From Ancylostoma caninum (Eukaryota; Nematoda; Chromadorea; Rhabditida; Ancylostomatidae), in contig JBAJFG010000495.1 of NCBI GenBank assembly GCA_037903475.1, positions 124,001 through 188,000 of the forward strand: 64,000 bases of DNA. Direction: 5' to 3'. This document shows, piece by piece, positions 23,069-36,968 of this stretch (its first letter is position 1; each line of letters begins with the position of its first letter). A model generated the notes under the pieces. That model had not been told where the DNA came from. It worked only from the letters and a program-made list of their open reading frames with translations, and searched no databases. The position numbers and the translations under genes were made by a program.

Positions 23069-23425
23069 TGAGACCGAATAAAAACCGAATAATTTTGTTA
23101 CTTTAAATGATGATTTAGGAAAACTTTCGACATCCAGACGTTCGAGAATATGAAAGCCAAAGAGCTCTTCTTCTCTCATACACAACACTTCATTGGTCTC
23201 TAATAATGAAACATTGGAAATTTTCATTTATTCGAAATATTCGATGTTCGATAGCAAAAATATTTGATTTCGAATAAATGGAAATTTCGAATGTTCCAAC
23301 ATCGGAGCTGTACGAAAGAAAAGAAGAGCTCTATGGCTTTCTCATCCTCAAACATCTATACCTGTAACTAGTTTTCCAAATTGTAAGTCGAAGTAACAAA
23401 ATTATTCGGTTTTTATTCGGGTCCA
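23069..23425. repeat. fold-back with TTCGAA motifs at its hinge
   Basis: The left arm opens with GAGACCGAATAAAAACCGAA and TTTTGTTACTT and the right arm closes with AAGTAACAAAATTATTCGG. AAAGAGCTCTTCTTCTCTC pairs with GAAAAGAAGAGCTCTATGG, and GGAAATTTTCATTTATTCGA with TCGAATAAATGGAAATTTCG. Arms are about 160 bp around a centre near 23245. The TTCGAAATATTCGA words lie next to the hinge. Confidence 0.75.
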
Positions 23426-23888
23426 TGTATAACACACACATCGCTTACCACAAATCACAGGACAGCGATTGTTTTCCAGAGTTGATGTTAACTTTACAGG
23501 CTACCTCTACATAATAAATTTCTTACACCGTGCGATCGTTCCCGGATATGTTGAGTCAATTCGTTTGATGAAGTTTTGAAACGCTCTGAAAATGTGCAAT
23601 TATTATATTTCCGAACTAGGTGAAATAGAATTTTATAAACTAAGAGATATCTAGTGCATTATTCGGTCTCAAATATAGGAACACAGCAAGAACTAGAGAA
23701 TACATAAAGGTAGGGGTATTAGATTTTCGAATGAAAACAGATGAGCACGGCTCAAATAAAATACGCAAGTACAACATTAGTAGGCAGCTTGCAAGAGGAA
23801 GACACTGGATGTCTAATGCTACGTTTCTCTTAAGAAAGAAGCGTAATAATAAATATATCTTACATTATGAAGTAGAGAATGTTGACTC

Positions 23889-24220
23889 CTCTACAGCGTA
23901 CAGGTACAGACTCCACCTCTCACCCATTATAAATCCAAAAATGGAGACAATGGCGACAGAGTGGACATGAAATCCAAGAACGACCTCTCGAATCACCCTT
24001 ACGTGCAAAATTATATCGAAGGTGGGTGGATTCTGTTATAACACACTACGAAGGAATTTTTTTCTACAGTGTACAGGTACGACGGGCTCTACCATCCACC
24101 CATTATAATCCTAAAAATGGACTAGCTACAGAATGGACATGGAATTCATAAACAACCTCTCAAATCTACCTCGAGTGCAAAAGTTTGTTGAAAAATGAGT
24201 GTCTACGATTACACACGCAT
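23889..24220. repeat. tandem duplication, unit about 175 bp
   Basis: CTCTACAGCGTACAGGTACAGACTCCACC...CACCCATTATAAATCC at 23889 is repeated from about 24065 as CTACAGTGTACAGGTACGACGGGCTC...CACCCATTATAATCC, continuing through GGACATG and AACCTCTC. The copies differ by many substitutions. No coding function seen. Confidence 0.65.
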
Positions 24221-25142
24221 TCCTTGGTGATTCGCGCTCTCACCAGAAGAACGCTCGTTACTTCTGCTGAAACGCTTCAGAGCAGAAACAAAGAGTGGAG
24301 ATGACATCAGCATCGTCGGCTTCATGTTTCATTTTGTGAGATATGCTTCATCTCAAAGTGATACGACCAACTATGTATAGGATGATCAGAAAATGTTTGA
24401 GCGAGTTTCAAATGCTATAAGAACTCTAAATACAGAGAAGGGATAACCAAAAAAAAAACAGCGGCGGTTCAAAAATTGAACGGATATAATAAAAAAGTTG
24501 TCAGTGAGGTCCCAGAAGTTCCACTGTTCTTGGGGTTATGAGAAGGAAAAGAAAACCATAGCAGGGTTGTGCGTGCACATCGACACCTCGTCACCATCTT
24601 AATCTCAGGTTTTCTTCGGAGGCCTCCTGAGAGTTTAAGTCTAGGTGTAAATACCAATGTGGTTTTGGGTTTTCAGAATGCCATATTCCAGCCCGGGGAA
24701 TTGAGTTTAGGCTACTAGAAATTCAACAACGCAAACGATTTGGCAGGCCACGGTCAATTATTTCAAAACAGTTACACTTGATATCCTGTGCATGTTCCGT
24801 TTGGTCAGACAACAGAGCAATTAAGAAAAAAGATTTTATCTCTCTACCAGTCTGGCCGTCCGGCTGACGAAGGACCTCCAGTCTTTTCTGTCTGTTTTGG
24901 CAGATCGGGTGATAAAGGTCAGTATGGGTATAAAAGAAGTTTAGAGGGGTTCGGTATCTTGGGAAAGAGATGAGAGGAGTACCACTCGGAGGGGAATGTG
25001 ATGTCAATAAGGTCTAGCACAAAACAAACATCTACAAATTGATTCATTCTGCTCAGTAGTGCTATCATACTATTGCGGTCCCACCGTTCAGCTTAGTCCA
25101 CAATATAGACGTCAGAGTACTACATTGTATCCACATCTCAAA
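24221..25142. other. unique sequence plus left part of a dispersed composite repeat
   Basis: CCAGTCTGGCCGTCCGGCT at 24847-24865 is repeated exactly, inverted, at 35297-35315 and diverged at 56236. In each case it precedes a copy of the 60-bp minisatellite, so it probably marks the edge of one dispersed element. No gene was seen. Confidence 0.45.
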
Positions 25143-25550
25143 GCGTTTCCCCACTTTGGACACCGGCGCACCCTTGTCACACCGTTGGACCCGTCCGCAG
25201 GTGTTCCTCACTTTTGGATGCCAGCGCAACGTTATCCCTCCGTTGGACACGTCCCCAGGCGTTTCCCCACTTTTGGACGTCGGCGCACCCTTATCACTCC
25301 GTTGGACCCGTGCCCAGGCGTTTCCCTACTTTTGGACGCCGGCGCACCATTATTACACTGTTGGACCCGACTCTAGGCTTTTCTCCACTTTTGGACGCCG
25401 ACACACCCTTATCACACCATTGAACCCGACTCCAGGCTTTTCTCCACTTTTGGACGCCGGCGCACCCTTGTCAACCGTTGGACCCGACTCTAGGCTTTTC
25501 TCCACTTTTGGATGCCGGCGCACCCTTACCACACCCTTGGACCCATTGTA
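25143..25550. repeat. minisatellite, unit about 60 bp, seven copies
   Basis: The unit reads CACTTTTGGACGCCGGCGCA, then CCCTTATCACACCGTTGGA, then CCCGTCCCCAGGCGTTTCC. Copies are well conserved. All frames are open across it, giving Pro/Trp-rich false proteins on both strands. Inverted and diverged arrays of the same unit are at 34605-34812 and 56320-56510. Confidence 0.9.
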
Positions 25551-25595
25551 GAGCATTTTCTTTGCTCTTGGCCACGCACCCTGAACTTCGCTTCA

Positions 25596-25619
25596 CACAC
25601 ACTCACACACACACACACT

Positions 25620-25696
<77 letters not shown>
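25596..25696. repeat. (CA)n microsatellite
   Basis: About 100 bp of nearly pure CA. It is followed by CGTGACAGGCAGAATAAGCC, which also flanks the inverted TG tract at 34379, showing that the tract belongs to a dispersed composite repeat. Confidence 0.95.
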
Positions 25697-25699
<3 letters not shown>

Positions 25700-25834
25700 A
25701 CAGGCAGAATAAGCCCCTTATTATAAGTCACTAGACGGTATGCCCGGCCTCGCTTGGGTGTTCTACTACTCCGGCTATTTCACACTGGTGAAGAAATCTG
25801 CTACTACCGGTAAATCCATTGAAAATGCTCATCA

Positions 25835-26390
25835 TTTTGGTGATCAGCACGCTGACGGACCTGAATGACCCTCATTTAGCCGAAATATTGGCGAAAAATG
25901 AAATAGTGAAGTATTTGGATAACGACGTTATGGAAAAGCATGCCATCTTTGCGATCAGCATCTTTGAGAACCTCAATAAATGCGCTCCCTGAGAAGTAGC
26001 GGAAAAGTCAAAAACTTCATTAAAAATCCGATAAAACCAATAACTCGGTGTCCCATGCATAGTGGTTGTCATATTTGTGATCAGCGCATAATTTCAGTGA
26101 ACATGTCCTCACTGACGCCTGAGCAGAAGCCGTCAAAAATCGATAAAATCAGTAAATCGATATCGCCATTCAAAACGGTTGTTATAATTGTGTTCAGCAC
26201 ATTCGAAAACCCCAGTGGGCATTTGTCCTCCCCGACCCCCAGCGAAAGTTGTAAAAAGTCAATAAAATCAATAAATCGATACAGCCATGCAAAACGGCTG
26301 TTGTAATCGTGTTCAGCATACTGAAGGACCTTAGTAGACATGTCCTCGTCGACCCCTGGGCAAAAATAGTAAAAAATCGATAAAATGGAT
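25835..26390. repeat. tandem repeat, unit about 115 bp, near five copies
   Basis: Recurring phrases are GTGATCAGCA, GACCTNAGTNGACATGTCC, CCCTGAGCAAAA, AAAATCGATAAAATCAATAA and GCAAAACGGTTGTTATAAT. The array is followed by a unique 100-bp stretch (CCGCCGGCTCCCGTTGGGCC) and then a second CA tract. Open frames on both strands are by-products. Confidence 0.8.
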
Positions 26391-26511
26391 ATAATCGACA
26401 AACCACTCGATAACCGCAGGTGCAAAGTAGTCTATAACCTCCGCCGGCTCCCGTTGGGCCTTTATGCAAAATTTGGTCCGGATCGGTTCATCCTCCGCGA
26501 TTTCTATAAGG

Positions 26512-26616
<105 letters not shown>

Positions 26617-27252
26617 TCACTTTTACATATACAGATGATGGGGTAGGACTTATGGACGATATTACGGGACACAGGTAGCAACTACCCAATAAATGTTTCA
26701 AACATGAAAGCTAACAAGCAGATGCTACTGATCAAAAACGACTTGATCATAAATCGTCATGAACACGAGCCAAAGACTTTTGAGTCACCAAGAATTTTCC
26801 ACTGTTGCACAAGGAAGGAAAATCTGCACAGAGTTGCAGGACAACTTTGAGAAGAACGAGACGTAGGTGGAACGAATTGAGAAAGAACATTCCTGAGAAT
26901 TGTGTGGTCGCAATCGTGAAGGAGGAAAACATTGGAAACATGGTTTTAGGCGCAAAACGCGCCCAAGCGGAAATAAAGTTTAAATACTATACATGAACGG
27001 AGAGCGTGAACAATAAAACATAAAGAGGAAAATTTGTCACAGCTCTACATCAAAAGCGTCATGTCTATCTGTGGACCGAAAACTATTCTGACAAAAGAAA
27101 TTTGAAAGATCAGTGACAATCCAAGAGGCGGACTAATTGAGGTTACCAGCGAAAGCTTTTCCTCTTTTCCATGAAACAGCATTGAAAAGCAAAGTAGCAT
27201 TCATGAATAGTGAAGACTGACAGCAAAGGGACGTCACTCCACTAACCTGTAC

Positions 27253-30200
27253 CTCAATCGTTTCTGATGCTCGACAACTGCCGAGTCCATAGATGACGTC
27301 ACTCTCTTGACCCCACGGTGAACGTTGAAGAGTTGTGACATCAACAGGAACGTGTAGTTGGCTCGACATAGCTCGTAGGCCTGAAAAACGGAGAACCGGT
27401 GGTGAACAGCATTTAACAGCAGAACGTCAACGACACTCTCTGCCAGGTGTCCTTTCCTAGACAGAAAATCAGAAAAAATACCAATGCTTGCTGATCTCTG
27501 ATACGTGTAGGCATTCCCTCTTCGCTCAGCGGATCTGTTGCGTGCATGATAAACTGCGGCTCCCAAGAAGGATTTCTAAAAGAAAAGCGTAAAACTTCAA
27601 AGATAATTCTTAGAAAGAAAGCTTGGGTCAAGGAACGGGAAAGTGTGAATACATGAAAGAGAAAATATGTACGAGGGTGGCTTGAATAGTCTCCGGAATG
27701 ACAATGAAAACAGAAATCCAATTCTTGACTCTTTTTTTCGCTCAATCCTGTCGTAGCTCAGCACACTAGGTTCGATCTCTTTTCTGCGTTTGATTCTTCC
27801 GCTGTGAGGGATTTCTTCGAATTCCTCAAAACAATCCCATGAGGTCAAGAATAATTGGTCGTTCGATCAGAATTTCTTTCCAGACAGCTTGCTTCAAGCT
27901 CCGAGGGAAGGAAGTCAGGAAGCCAGTGCTAAAGGAATGTGTGGATGAGAAAGATTTTCCATTTTTATTTGAACGGTTTTTTTTTGCCTAGCGATTGCAT
28001 TTGAATTTGAGGTCATACCGTTGAGGGAGATGCAGCGCTATTTTTCCCTTCCTTATCTGGACATTTTCAGTGAATTTGCGGCTCCAGAACAGCTCTCCGA
28101 CTGCAAGGACAAAAAAAACGAGTTTCTCTCGAAAAAGGTCGAAAGGAATGGAGAAGACTCCAACCTCAATCGTGTTAGGCACACGTGGGTTGCATAGCTT
28201 TGTTTTCGGCAGATGGGTTGCGCAGATTCCGATAACGAACAAGAGCAAAAGAAAGTCAGAGACTCGTTTGCTTGACGAAACTGCAAGATTTCGTCAAAAG
28301 GAAGCGAAGGAACCGGCAAAGACTGGGCCACTCTGCTCAGTGGTGTACGAAAACAGATGTGCTGAACTCAGAAATCAGACACATCCTGTGCTATCGCCAT
28401 GGAGAAATAAATAAATAAATGTGTCCATGAGTAGCGGAGGAAGAGGGTGGGTGAGCCGGGAGTGGTGGCGTGGGAAAAAAGTTCCGCCATTCTGGAGACC
28501 TGGACAGAAAATACGAACGAATATTAATAATGAAAAAATAATGAATAATATAAATAAATAAAAAATAATGAACATAAATAGTGAAATAATAATTTATGTT
28601 TTAAACAATGAATAGCAGTCATTCAAATAATAATGACGGACAACTAACTTGCACAAGATTTTCATTTATTCTATGGAGTAATTTCGAAAATTCCCACGCA
28701 TCTCCCAAGTACAAAGGATCTTAGCTGATTATTCGCGAGGCTACGTGGCGCGTCTCCAGGATAATAAGTTGATCGCGGGCCAAACGCGCCTTTGTGCTTG
28801 CTCTGAGACTCGAGTGAATTCAGAGGGTGGACTCCTTGTCTCTGTTGTGTTTGGGCTATCGACTCCTTATGTGAGCGCGTGGGTATATTCATGAATGTGT
28901 ACATGGGTGTGATTGCGTGTATACAGATTGTATCTAGCACATTTATAAGACCAAAAGTCCTGTCTTTAAGCGACTGGGGGTACAAGGGAGGCGGTTCGTA
29001 GTCCTCCAACAAATGAACTCAATCGTCCACTCCGGGGAAGTCCGGCTAACTTCCAGATGAAACCCTGCCAACCCTCACGGAGAATGGAGCCCAGTAGATA
29101 TTTCCTGTAGATTTCATTTCCAAGCTACACACAACAATAATGAAGAGTGCTGAACTGATCTCGGAAGAGTCCCTGCCACGACAGCGCCAGTGAGAACGAG
29201 GTCCGAAGGGTTATCTAGGCTGTCTAAAACCAGAAGGACTGTGATGACGATCTATACCGGCAAAGCACGCAAGCTTGCATCGGAGGTTTCCATCGAGGAT
29301 TTGATGATGCAGGCCAGGAAAGTCAGGTACGACCTCATTGGACTGACCGATACGAGGAGACACCGGAATCTGAACGCCACGTTCGACACTGGAGAAGAAC
29401 TGTTCCTTGGAATGTGCGACAGTAGGGGAGTTGGTGGAGTCGGTGTCCTCGTCAACACGAACTTGGTCATGAACATCGATTCGTTCGAATAGCTAACAAC
29501 CGAATCGGACGTTTGCGACCGAGAAGATGTGGATCGATACCGGCCTTGAGAATCTTCAATGCTTACGCTCCAACATCCAGCTACGACGAAGACGAGGTTG
29601 AGGCCTTTCATGTGGGCTTGGAGAAGTTCTACAGAGAAGACCACAAGATCGGCTCTGAAGAACTCGCCTGAAGAACTTCACATCGTAACCGCGTCTTGCG
29701 GTGAAACGAACAGGGGGAGAGGCTTCCCGAGCTCATCATGAAGACCATCCATGGTAACCCACAATTGCAGAGGCCAATCTCTCTGCGCTGGACGTGGGAG
29801 CAACCCGGCGGAGACTACAATCACCAAATTGACAACATCATCGTCAATCGAAGGTTCTGCCTGACCGACCTTGTGTTCTACAGAAGTTCTACAACGGATC
29901 AGACCATCCCCTCCTTAGCGCAAAATTCTTCTTCTAGCGCAAACAAGAGAAAGAGCGATTCAGGAAGAGGGGTTTGAACTCGTCATCAATTGGGATCTCT
30001 ACTTCGTTAGCCGGTTTGGGGAGATGCGGTTGTCGACAACATCGACGAAGAGTACGATCGGCATGTTTAACATCTTCGCGGAAGCGCGCCGAGGGTTTAA
30101 AAGCCATCAAGAGGCGCCTGTCTTACGAGACCCTCGAGCTAACAACCAGCGTGTAGCCGTGAGAGCCCCAGGCAACTACCAGGTAGCGTCCGAGTTTATA

Positions 30201-33200
30201 AGAGAGTGGGTGGGCTCACATTTGTGGGAGTGGTGCGTAAGAGCACATTAGCAGGAGACATGTAATCGAATCGGAGGCGATTGAAGAGAGCCTAAAAGAC
30301 GTCAAACGCATCTAGTATAAATTGCGCTATAAATGAACATCTGGCTAGCGAAAGGAGATGAATTTCGATGAGGTCACTCAGGAATCAAACGAGAGGACCA
30401 TAGTGGAAACGAAATCGATATAGCGTGCACAACTCTAGCCTATGAACTAGAAAGCTGGGCACGGAAAGCTCGAAGCATTCTAGATTTCAGCGCGAAACCC
30501 AGGATGAACAACAGAAATGAGCATATATCGACAACTAGTGACCTAATGCCGTTTGTACCAGTATGTGAGCTATAAGACTGTCACGACGTTTCATAGTGCG
30601 CAACCCTCACCTGTTCGCTAGAGACAGTCGCACGTTGGGACGGGGATATATTCTCAACCTTTTGATGCATCCTTGGTGAGTTCGTTTCGCACGTTTGCTG
30701 CTCACTTTTAGCTAGTCATCATGCGTCAAAGTCCCAGTTCGGAGGAAGCGTTTAATGGTGCAGCGCATAACTGCATAAAAATTGTTCCATTTTCAGGCTT
30801 TGAAAACGGCGTGTTGCCGAAACTCTGGCAAACAAAGTGTTTATAACAACCTGCATGACGAAACGACTGATGGAACTGCTCTTAGCTTCAGCTGAGTTCT
30901 CCCGTATATAAAGAATAAAAGCACTACATTCCCTCTTCTTTGGTGCACATTCTAGTATCAGTTTTCAAAATAGGTTGAAATATAAAGTTGGTGCAAAAGT
31001 TTTGTCTTTTTTTAACTCGTCGACTTTACTTCTCCCAATACTCTACCTAACGACAACCTTGGCAAGGGGTATAATTTCTAATTAGAAGAGATCATTCCTT
31101 ATTTTATGAGCACGTCCCCCACGCACAATGTGCAGTACAGGAGAAGGTGCGAAGCGGAAAATTCGGGACTTCCATATTTGAGTCGGTGTGTTTGGTGATT
31201 TTTTTCTTGCGTAGCAAAAGCTCGTGAATCTGGAGGTGGTGACCCACACCACACAATTCCTGAAGATAGTGATGGGTGGTAAACAATTTGCCTACAACTC
31301 ATTGTCAGACATTCGGGCGTTTGGAGCGCCGGTGAACCCACTTTTGGCCAATGCAGGCTTCCAGCAGGTAGTCGCGGGTGGAGCAGGAATACTTGCTGAA
31401 GGTGCGGATGGAGCAGGAAAACCTGCTGTGAGCGCGCATGGGGCAGGGGATATGTTGGTTAACCTGCACCCTCTTTTTTCTCCATTGCCACGTGGCACCC
31501 GAAGTGTATATAAGCCGGCAGATGACAGTAAAAGCTTAGCCTACTAGACGACCCCTACGGGACTTGTCTGGCCAACTGAGGCCAAGTTGAAACTGTGATC
31601 CAGTGTACCATTTCGGCAGTCAAGGTGAGTGGGATGTGGTCGGGTGCCGATGTCCGGCTGGTCGAGCGCTGGCGCAGGGAGCACATATGTGCCAGGCGAA
31701 CTCATTTTTGAACTATTTTTGTAGTCATCGGTTGCAATAGAACATGACCTGCCCTAATTCTGCTATTCCGCAGCAGGATCACAGCAGGTCAAATGCAGAT
31801 TAAGCGACTAACGGCGAAATAGGCGCTCCAACTCCGCCCACTTTTACGATTGTCCAGCAGTAGTCATGCCGCGAGAAACGGTGTGGACCTGCGCTCCAAA
31901 CGCCCGAATATCTGAGAATGTACCCAAATTTAGGGCGGGGACTAAATGAGAATTTTGGCCGATTTTGGCTGCGCAAAAAATAGGCTTTTTGCTTCTTGGG
32001 CGTTTTCTATGAAAGTACTTCCGACTTTTTGGAACGAAGGACAGCTATAGGTGATACCTAGTTTAACGCTTCCAAATAGCAGCATGAATTGGATCGTCCG
32101 TTTGGAATTCCAGAAAAGCAAAAAAAAAATGCTTCAAAAAGTTCTTGTATGCGTTTTCCAGAAATGGAAGCCGTCAAGCCAGAGCTCGACTGTGGAATTG
32201 GTAGCGGTCCCTAGGTCAAGTGGAAGGAATGTGCTTGGACCAAATTGCTAGTGCTCTTATTGGAAAATCATGCGAAAAAGGGATAATTGGAAAAGCGGTG
32301 TCTCAGTATTTTGGAATATTTCCTGCTTCATCACTGCAGTGAATACCCCTTAAAGGCAGGGGTCCACCTCATTTTCGTAGTTTAGCTAACAGCAGATTCT
32401 GCATCTACTCGGCGCGATAGTATACACAACGGTATACATAAATTGTCTCAGAATGGTCTATAAACCCGTCTTCCAGGACGGGTCTGTAACAGTTTGCCAA
32501 CCTGAGTTGAAATGTGAAGCCGTTGATCTTATCGATTGGACACGCCAAGACTCGTTGACCGACGCGGCAGCCGTGGCAGGCAGCCAGCACAGCTTGGAGC
32601 GATCCGCCTCCGGGCTCCAAATTTTTATCCAGTTCGAGCCTTTCAAAAATTGGGATTTCGTCGCTTCTGTGCCTGTTGATGTACATCCCAGGGATCAACA
32701 TGATGAGAAGGTCTAGGATATGTTGGTAAATCCAACAGGCAGAACGAGGTGGCCCTCTGCCTTTAAGCCTATAGCAAAGAAGAGCAGGCCTATAAAATCA
32801 TCACCGTATTTAGTTGTTATATGATATCTGGAGAGAAAGAATTTTGAAAAAAAAAAGAAAGCCGACAAAACTTCTGCACCAACCCAAAAAAAAAAGAAAC
32901 AAAGCAATTGAACAAACGAACTTATAAGGAATCTCCCAAACATAGGGCTCTTGTTTCGCTTCGGACCTTCTGAACCATTCCCACAGGGCTTCGATCGTAT
33001 GGCCCGCAGGAAAGAGCTTGTGATGGAACTCAAACGCTCTGAATCCAATTCCTGTGAAAAGCTCTGTGAAATGAATTTACAAAAACTCACAGTCTAGACT
33101 GTATCAGTTTTTTGAGGGCGGTGTGATTTCTTGGCACAGGAACCTTGTCTTCGATCTCAAATCGTCTAAAACCAACTGTTATGAGAGGCACGAGCTTTGC

Positions 33201-36200
33201 AGTTGAGCAAATGACAAATTCAGCTCAATAACGGCAATCTTCGCAGAGAATTCAGCGTCTAAGGGTTTAAGCTATGTGGAAGCCAATGTGTGAGTATTTG
33301 AACCAGGTATGGTTACAAAAAATGTGCTCTGGACAAGACTACGTGAATGTTCGGAAATAAAGTTCTAGGATGTGCCAAACTACACTATTCAGTTAACAGC
33401 ACACTTGGTCCCGGATAAGCTTTTGGCGACTTGGCGTTTTATTGTGCACGTACAATATTCAATGCATAGAAGTTCCTTAGCTCACGATCAGCTCTACCTT
33501 TCTAAAGAGCTTAAATTGACAGATAACCATGGAGCACAAAGCAGACCTTAGTACTCGGATGAAAATTTCGTATGCCTAGCCGTCGAGATGACACTTCGTA
33601 GGCGAATTTACATTAATATTAGCAGAATCTAAACATCCCCACCTGATTACTATCAATTCCTTTCCCTTTTCCTTTATGTGTTCGTTAGCGATCTTCTTTG
33701 CTCGTTCAGCAAACTTAGAGCTGAAATGGTTCAGAATAAGGCTTTTTTTCGCTGAGGACTTCGCAGAATGATTGACAAAAAACCAAATAGTAAGCGGACA
33801 CGTCTGTTATCAGTGGAGGTGGAGCAGGGAAAACGGGATCGATGACCATCAATTCCTTTTCTCTAGTAAACCATGGATCTGGTTAAAATCAAATGGACAT
33901 TTGGTTATCCATATATCCTTCACAGTAAATCAGAGTAGGATTCTACCAAGTTAGAATTTTACCCTTTCAAAAGCGGTGACACTAAGTCAAATTTCCCAAG
34001 GAATGGGTGGCAGGTATGATCGGCTCCCAAAACTTCCTTTATTGTAGTATTCTTTGGGCTCCCGACTTTCGACTTCCGGAAAAGCGGGAGAGAAACCGGA
34101 ACTCATGGAGGGTGAAGGAAATGCGCTTTTCCCACGCGGACTGCTTCCGAGAATTTTTGTTTTTTACCAGATGGCAAGGCTACCTATACAATACGGCGGT
34201 CATAGAAAAAAGGTGGTACTTTCTCACGTATCTTATGCTTTCACAAGTGCTGTTATAACGCAAAAGAGATGGCGAATAGAATAAATAGCTAAAACATTTT
34301 TCGGAAAAGGCTCGGGAAGTGGTGATGATATTTAACGTTATCATGACTTATAAAAACGGGCTTACTTCGTCTGTCACGTGTGTGTATGTGTATGTGTGTG
34401 TATGTGTGTTTATGTGTGTATGTGTGTTTATGTGTGTGTATGTATGTATGAATGTGTGTGTGTATGTGTGTGTGTGAAACGAAATTCCCTGATTGGTCAG
34501 TGATGATGATTACGAGGTCAACAAGATGATAGGGACGGGTATGGTGAGGTTCAAAGAATGAAGAGAAGCTCTAAAGGATGGGGAACTGGAGAATGACTGA
34601 GTGCACAGCGGTGTGGTGGGTGCGCCGGCGCCGAATAGTGGAGAAACGCCTGGAGTCGGCTCCAACGGTGTGATAAAGGTGCGCCGGCGTCCAAAAGTGG
34701 GGAAACGCCTGGAGTCGGATCCAACGGTGTGATAAGGGTGCGCCGGCGTCCAAAAGCGGGGAAACGCCTGGAGTCGGGTCCAGTGGTGGTATAAAAGTGC
34801 GCCAGCTTCCACAAGTAATAGGAATTCGCTAGGCGGGTCTATTCCCGCATGAGGGGTACGCTTATCCTGTTTCGGCGGACCCTTCCTACCTAAATCACCT
34901 AGATGTGCATTGTTTCCTTTCGTATTCGTTCTCTTCCCATTCCGTTTGTGTCTGAATGAACCACTCCTTCCTTTCCGTTTATATACACCGGTGGACCCCT
35001 ATCACTTGAATTACCACAACAACCAGTTGGGCCTAAATCATTTCAAGATAACATTTGCACATTTGAATTGATTACACACAGTTCTTCACGACCACTAACT
35101 TCGCTCATATGGAAGAGCATAACTTCGTTCATATGGGGGAAAGCTACCACCTACGAGATCAAGGGTTTCTCAGGAGAGCGATAGAACTCCATGAAAGGAT
35201 GCAGATTTTATCAATCCATTTACACTTTTGTGTTTACTTTCAACGTGCAGTATGCGAACGAAGCGAGCATCTATAGAAGTCTAGAAATCCGGCGTTAGCC
35301 GGACGGCCAGACTGGTACACATATAAGCTGTTATTACACAAAAAATATGATTTTGACTAGGATATGTACAAAACAAAGGGAGTTTTCTTCTCTATGGAAT
35401 TTCACTACCTGACCAAAGCTTGTTGTGATCCTCTTCATGCCTTTACTTTCAATTGGCAGAGCAAAATTCTCCATTTGAACTACATGTTCTTGTGATTTAC
35501 AAGAACAACAATTTGCGTAGCAGCTCATGGGCACTAGCACTGCCAACTCTATGAGGTTACATGTATTGGGCACTCTTAATATTTGGACTTTTCCAAAGCA
35601 TGTTTCGTTGTTTCTGAGACTTCAGCGTCCCGAAATTTCAAATCTGATCCCACTCAGCCTTTCGAGACAACGTGATAAACATGGACCATCGATGACATGA
35701 GTGAGAACAGCGCCAAAGCATTGCGAATCGGCGTCGGTCTAAGGTGTTTACTTTTTTTTGAAGCCATTTTTAGCACTGGCGCTGGTAAAAGCACATGCTC
35801 TGTCGTACACGATTCATGTGCCTAATTAGGTTGGCAGCGGTGCTCAAAGGCCCCTGAATTGTCACCGGGCAACGTACTCAGTAAACTTAGCTGCGTATAA
35901 ATGGCAAGAGTAACATAACCATTATTAATTGGTAACATACCCACAACGAAAAAAAAAAACTAAATACACATAAAAAAATGATGCGCAAATCGTTCCAAAG
36001 GAACCTAAACAGAGAATATCTACTTTGGGAAGGAAAACATTCCGTCCATGGCATGCCACATCTCATCTAAACCAAACTTGGAAAAAAACTTGTATGTTTT
36101 CGCTCTTACCTAAAAATCATCTCAATGTCGCTGATAAGATGTATGGACGATGGTGCACCGCGTCGTGCCACATTACGCATAACATTAATTGGATATATTC

Positions 36201-36737
36201 CAAAAGGAGGTACGAGGTACTGTAGAAAGGATTTCCCTAAAGAAAGAAAATAAAACACGAGAAATAGCGGTAAACTTACGTGTTAAATGCATCATGACTC
36301 ACGGTATTTTTGCGTGAGGTTGCGACATGGCTTCGCTTGAGTGACCATAGGGAGCGGTTGGCAGCGTTCTTGGAAAGCAGACAGCTTGTAGACCACATGC
36401 AAAGAGAGCTTAAAAGATCAGCTAGGCGAAGAAGCACTGACCAGGTGTAGTCATTACTAACTGCGGCGAGATTTGTGTTGTTTTTTTTTCTTTTTTGATA
36501 TGTGCAAAGATTGATTCCACTGGGAAGAGATTGAAATGGAAAGAGAGTCTCGAGGCAATTTTAACTCTCAGCGCTAGGTGGCCTCGGATAGATTCAAATC
36601 AAACCAGATCAAAATGAAGCTATCTCTGGAAAATGTCTTACAAATAACCCTTTGAACATCAAGGAGACAGGTACCACATGGATAAAGAGTTGGAATTCCC
36701 AATTCTGTCCAGAACTACACACACAACACACACACTA

Positions 36738-36826
<89 letters not shown>

Positions 36827-36875
36827 ACACACCAGGCCCACATATACACCAGACACATCAGACAGACACACACCA

Positions 36876-36968
<93 letters not shown>

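Noticed and set aside
25143..25550. Possible CRISPR-like array
   Set aside because: Units are continuous 60-bp tandem copies with no unique spacers, in a eukaryotic genome.
25156..25551. Pro/Trp-rich open frames in several phases
   Set aside because: They arise from the 60-bp minisatellite, whose unit is open in several frames on both strands.
27234..27566. Single 110-residue exon for the glycosyltransferase C-terminus
   Set aside because: Only its last part has the right frame for the family; family residues upstream (WEPQFIMHATDP) are in another frame, so an intron between 27380 and 27482 fits better.
28070..28414. 114-residue plus-strand Lys/Arg/Thr-rich frame
   Set aside because: No splice sites or homology; it lies antisense in an intron of the glycosyltransferase.
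32453..32716. 87-residue frame inside the 32350 MITE
   Set aside because: Contained wholly in a non-autonomous element with TTAA ends; the opposite strand is equally open.
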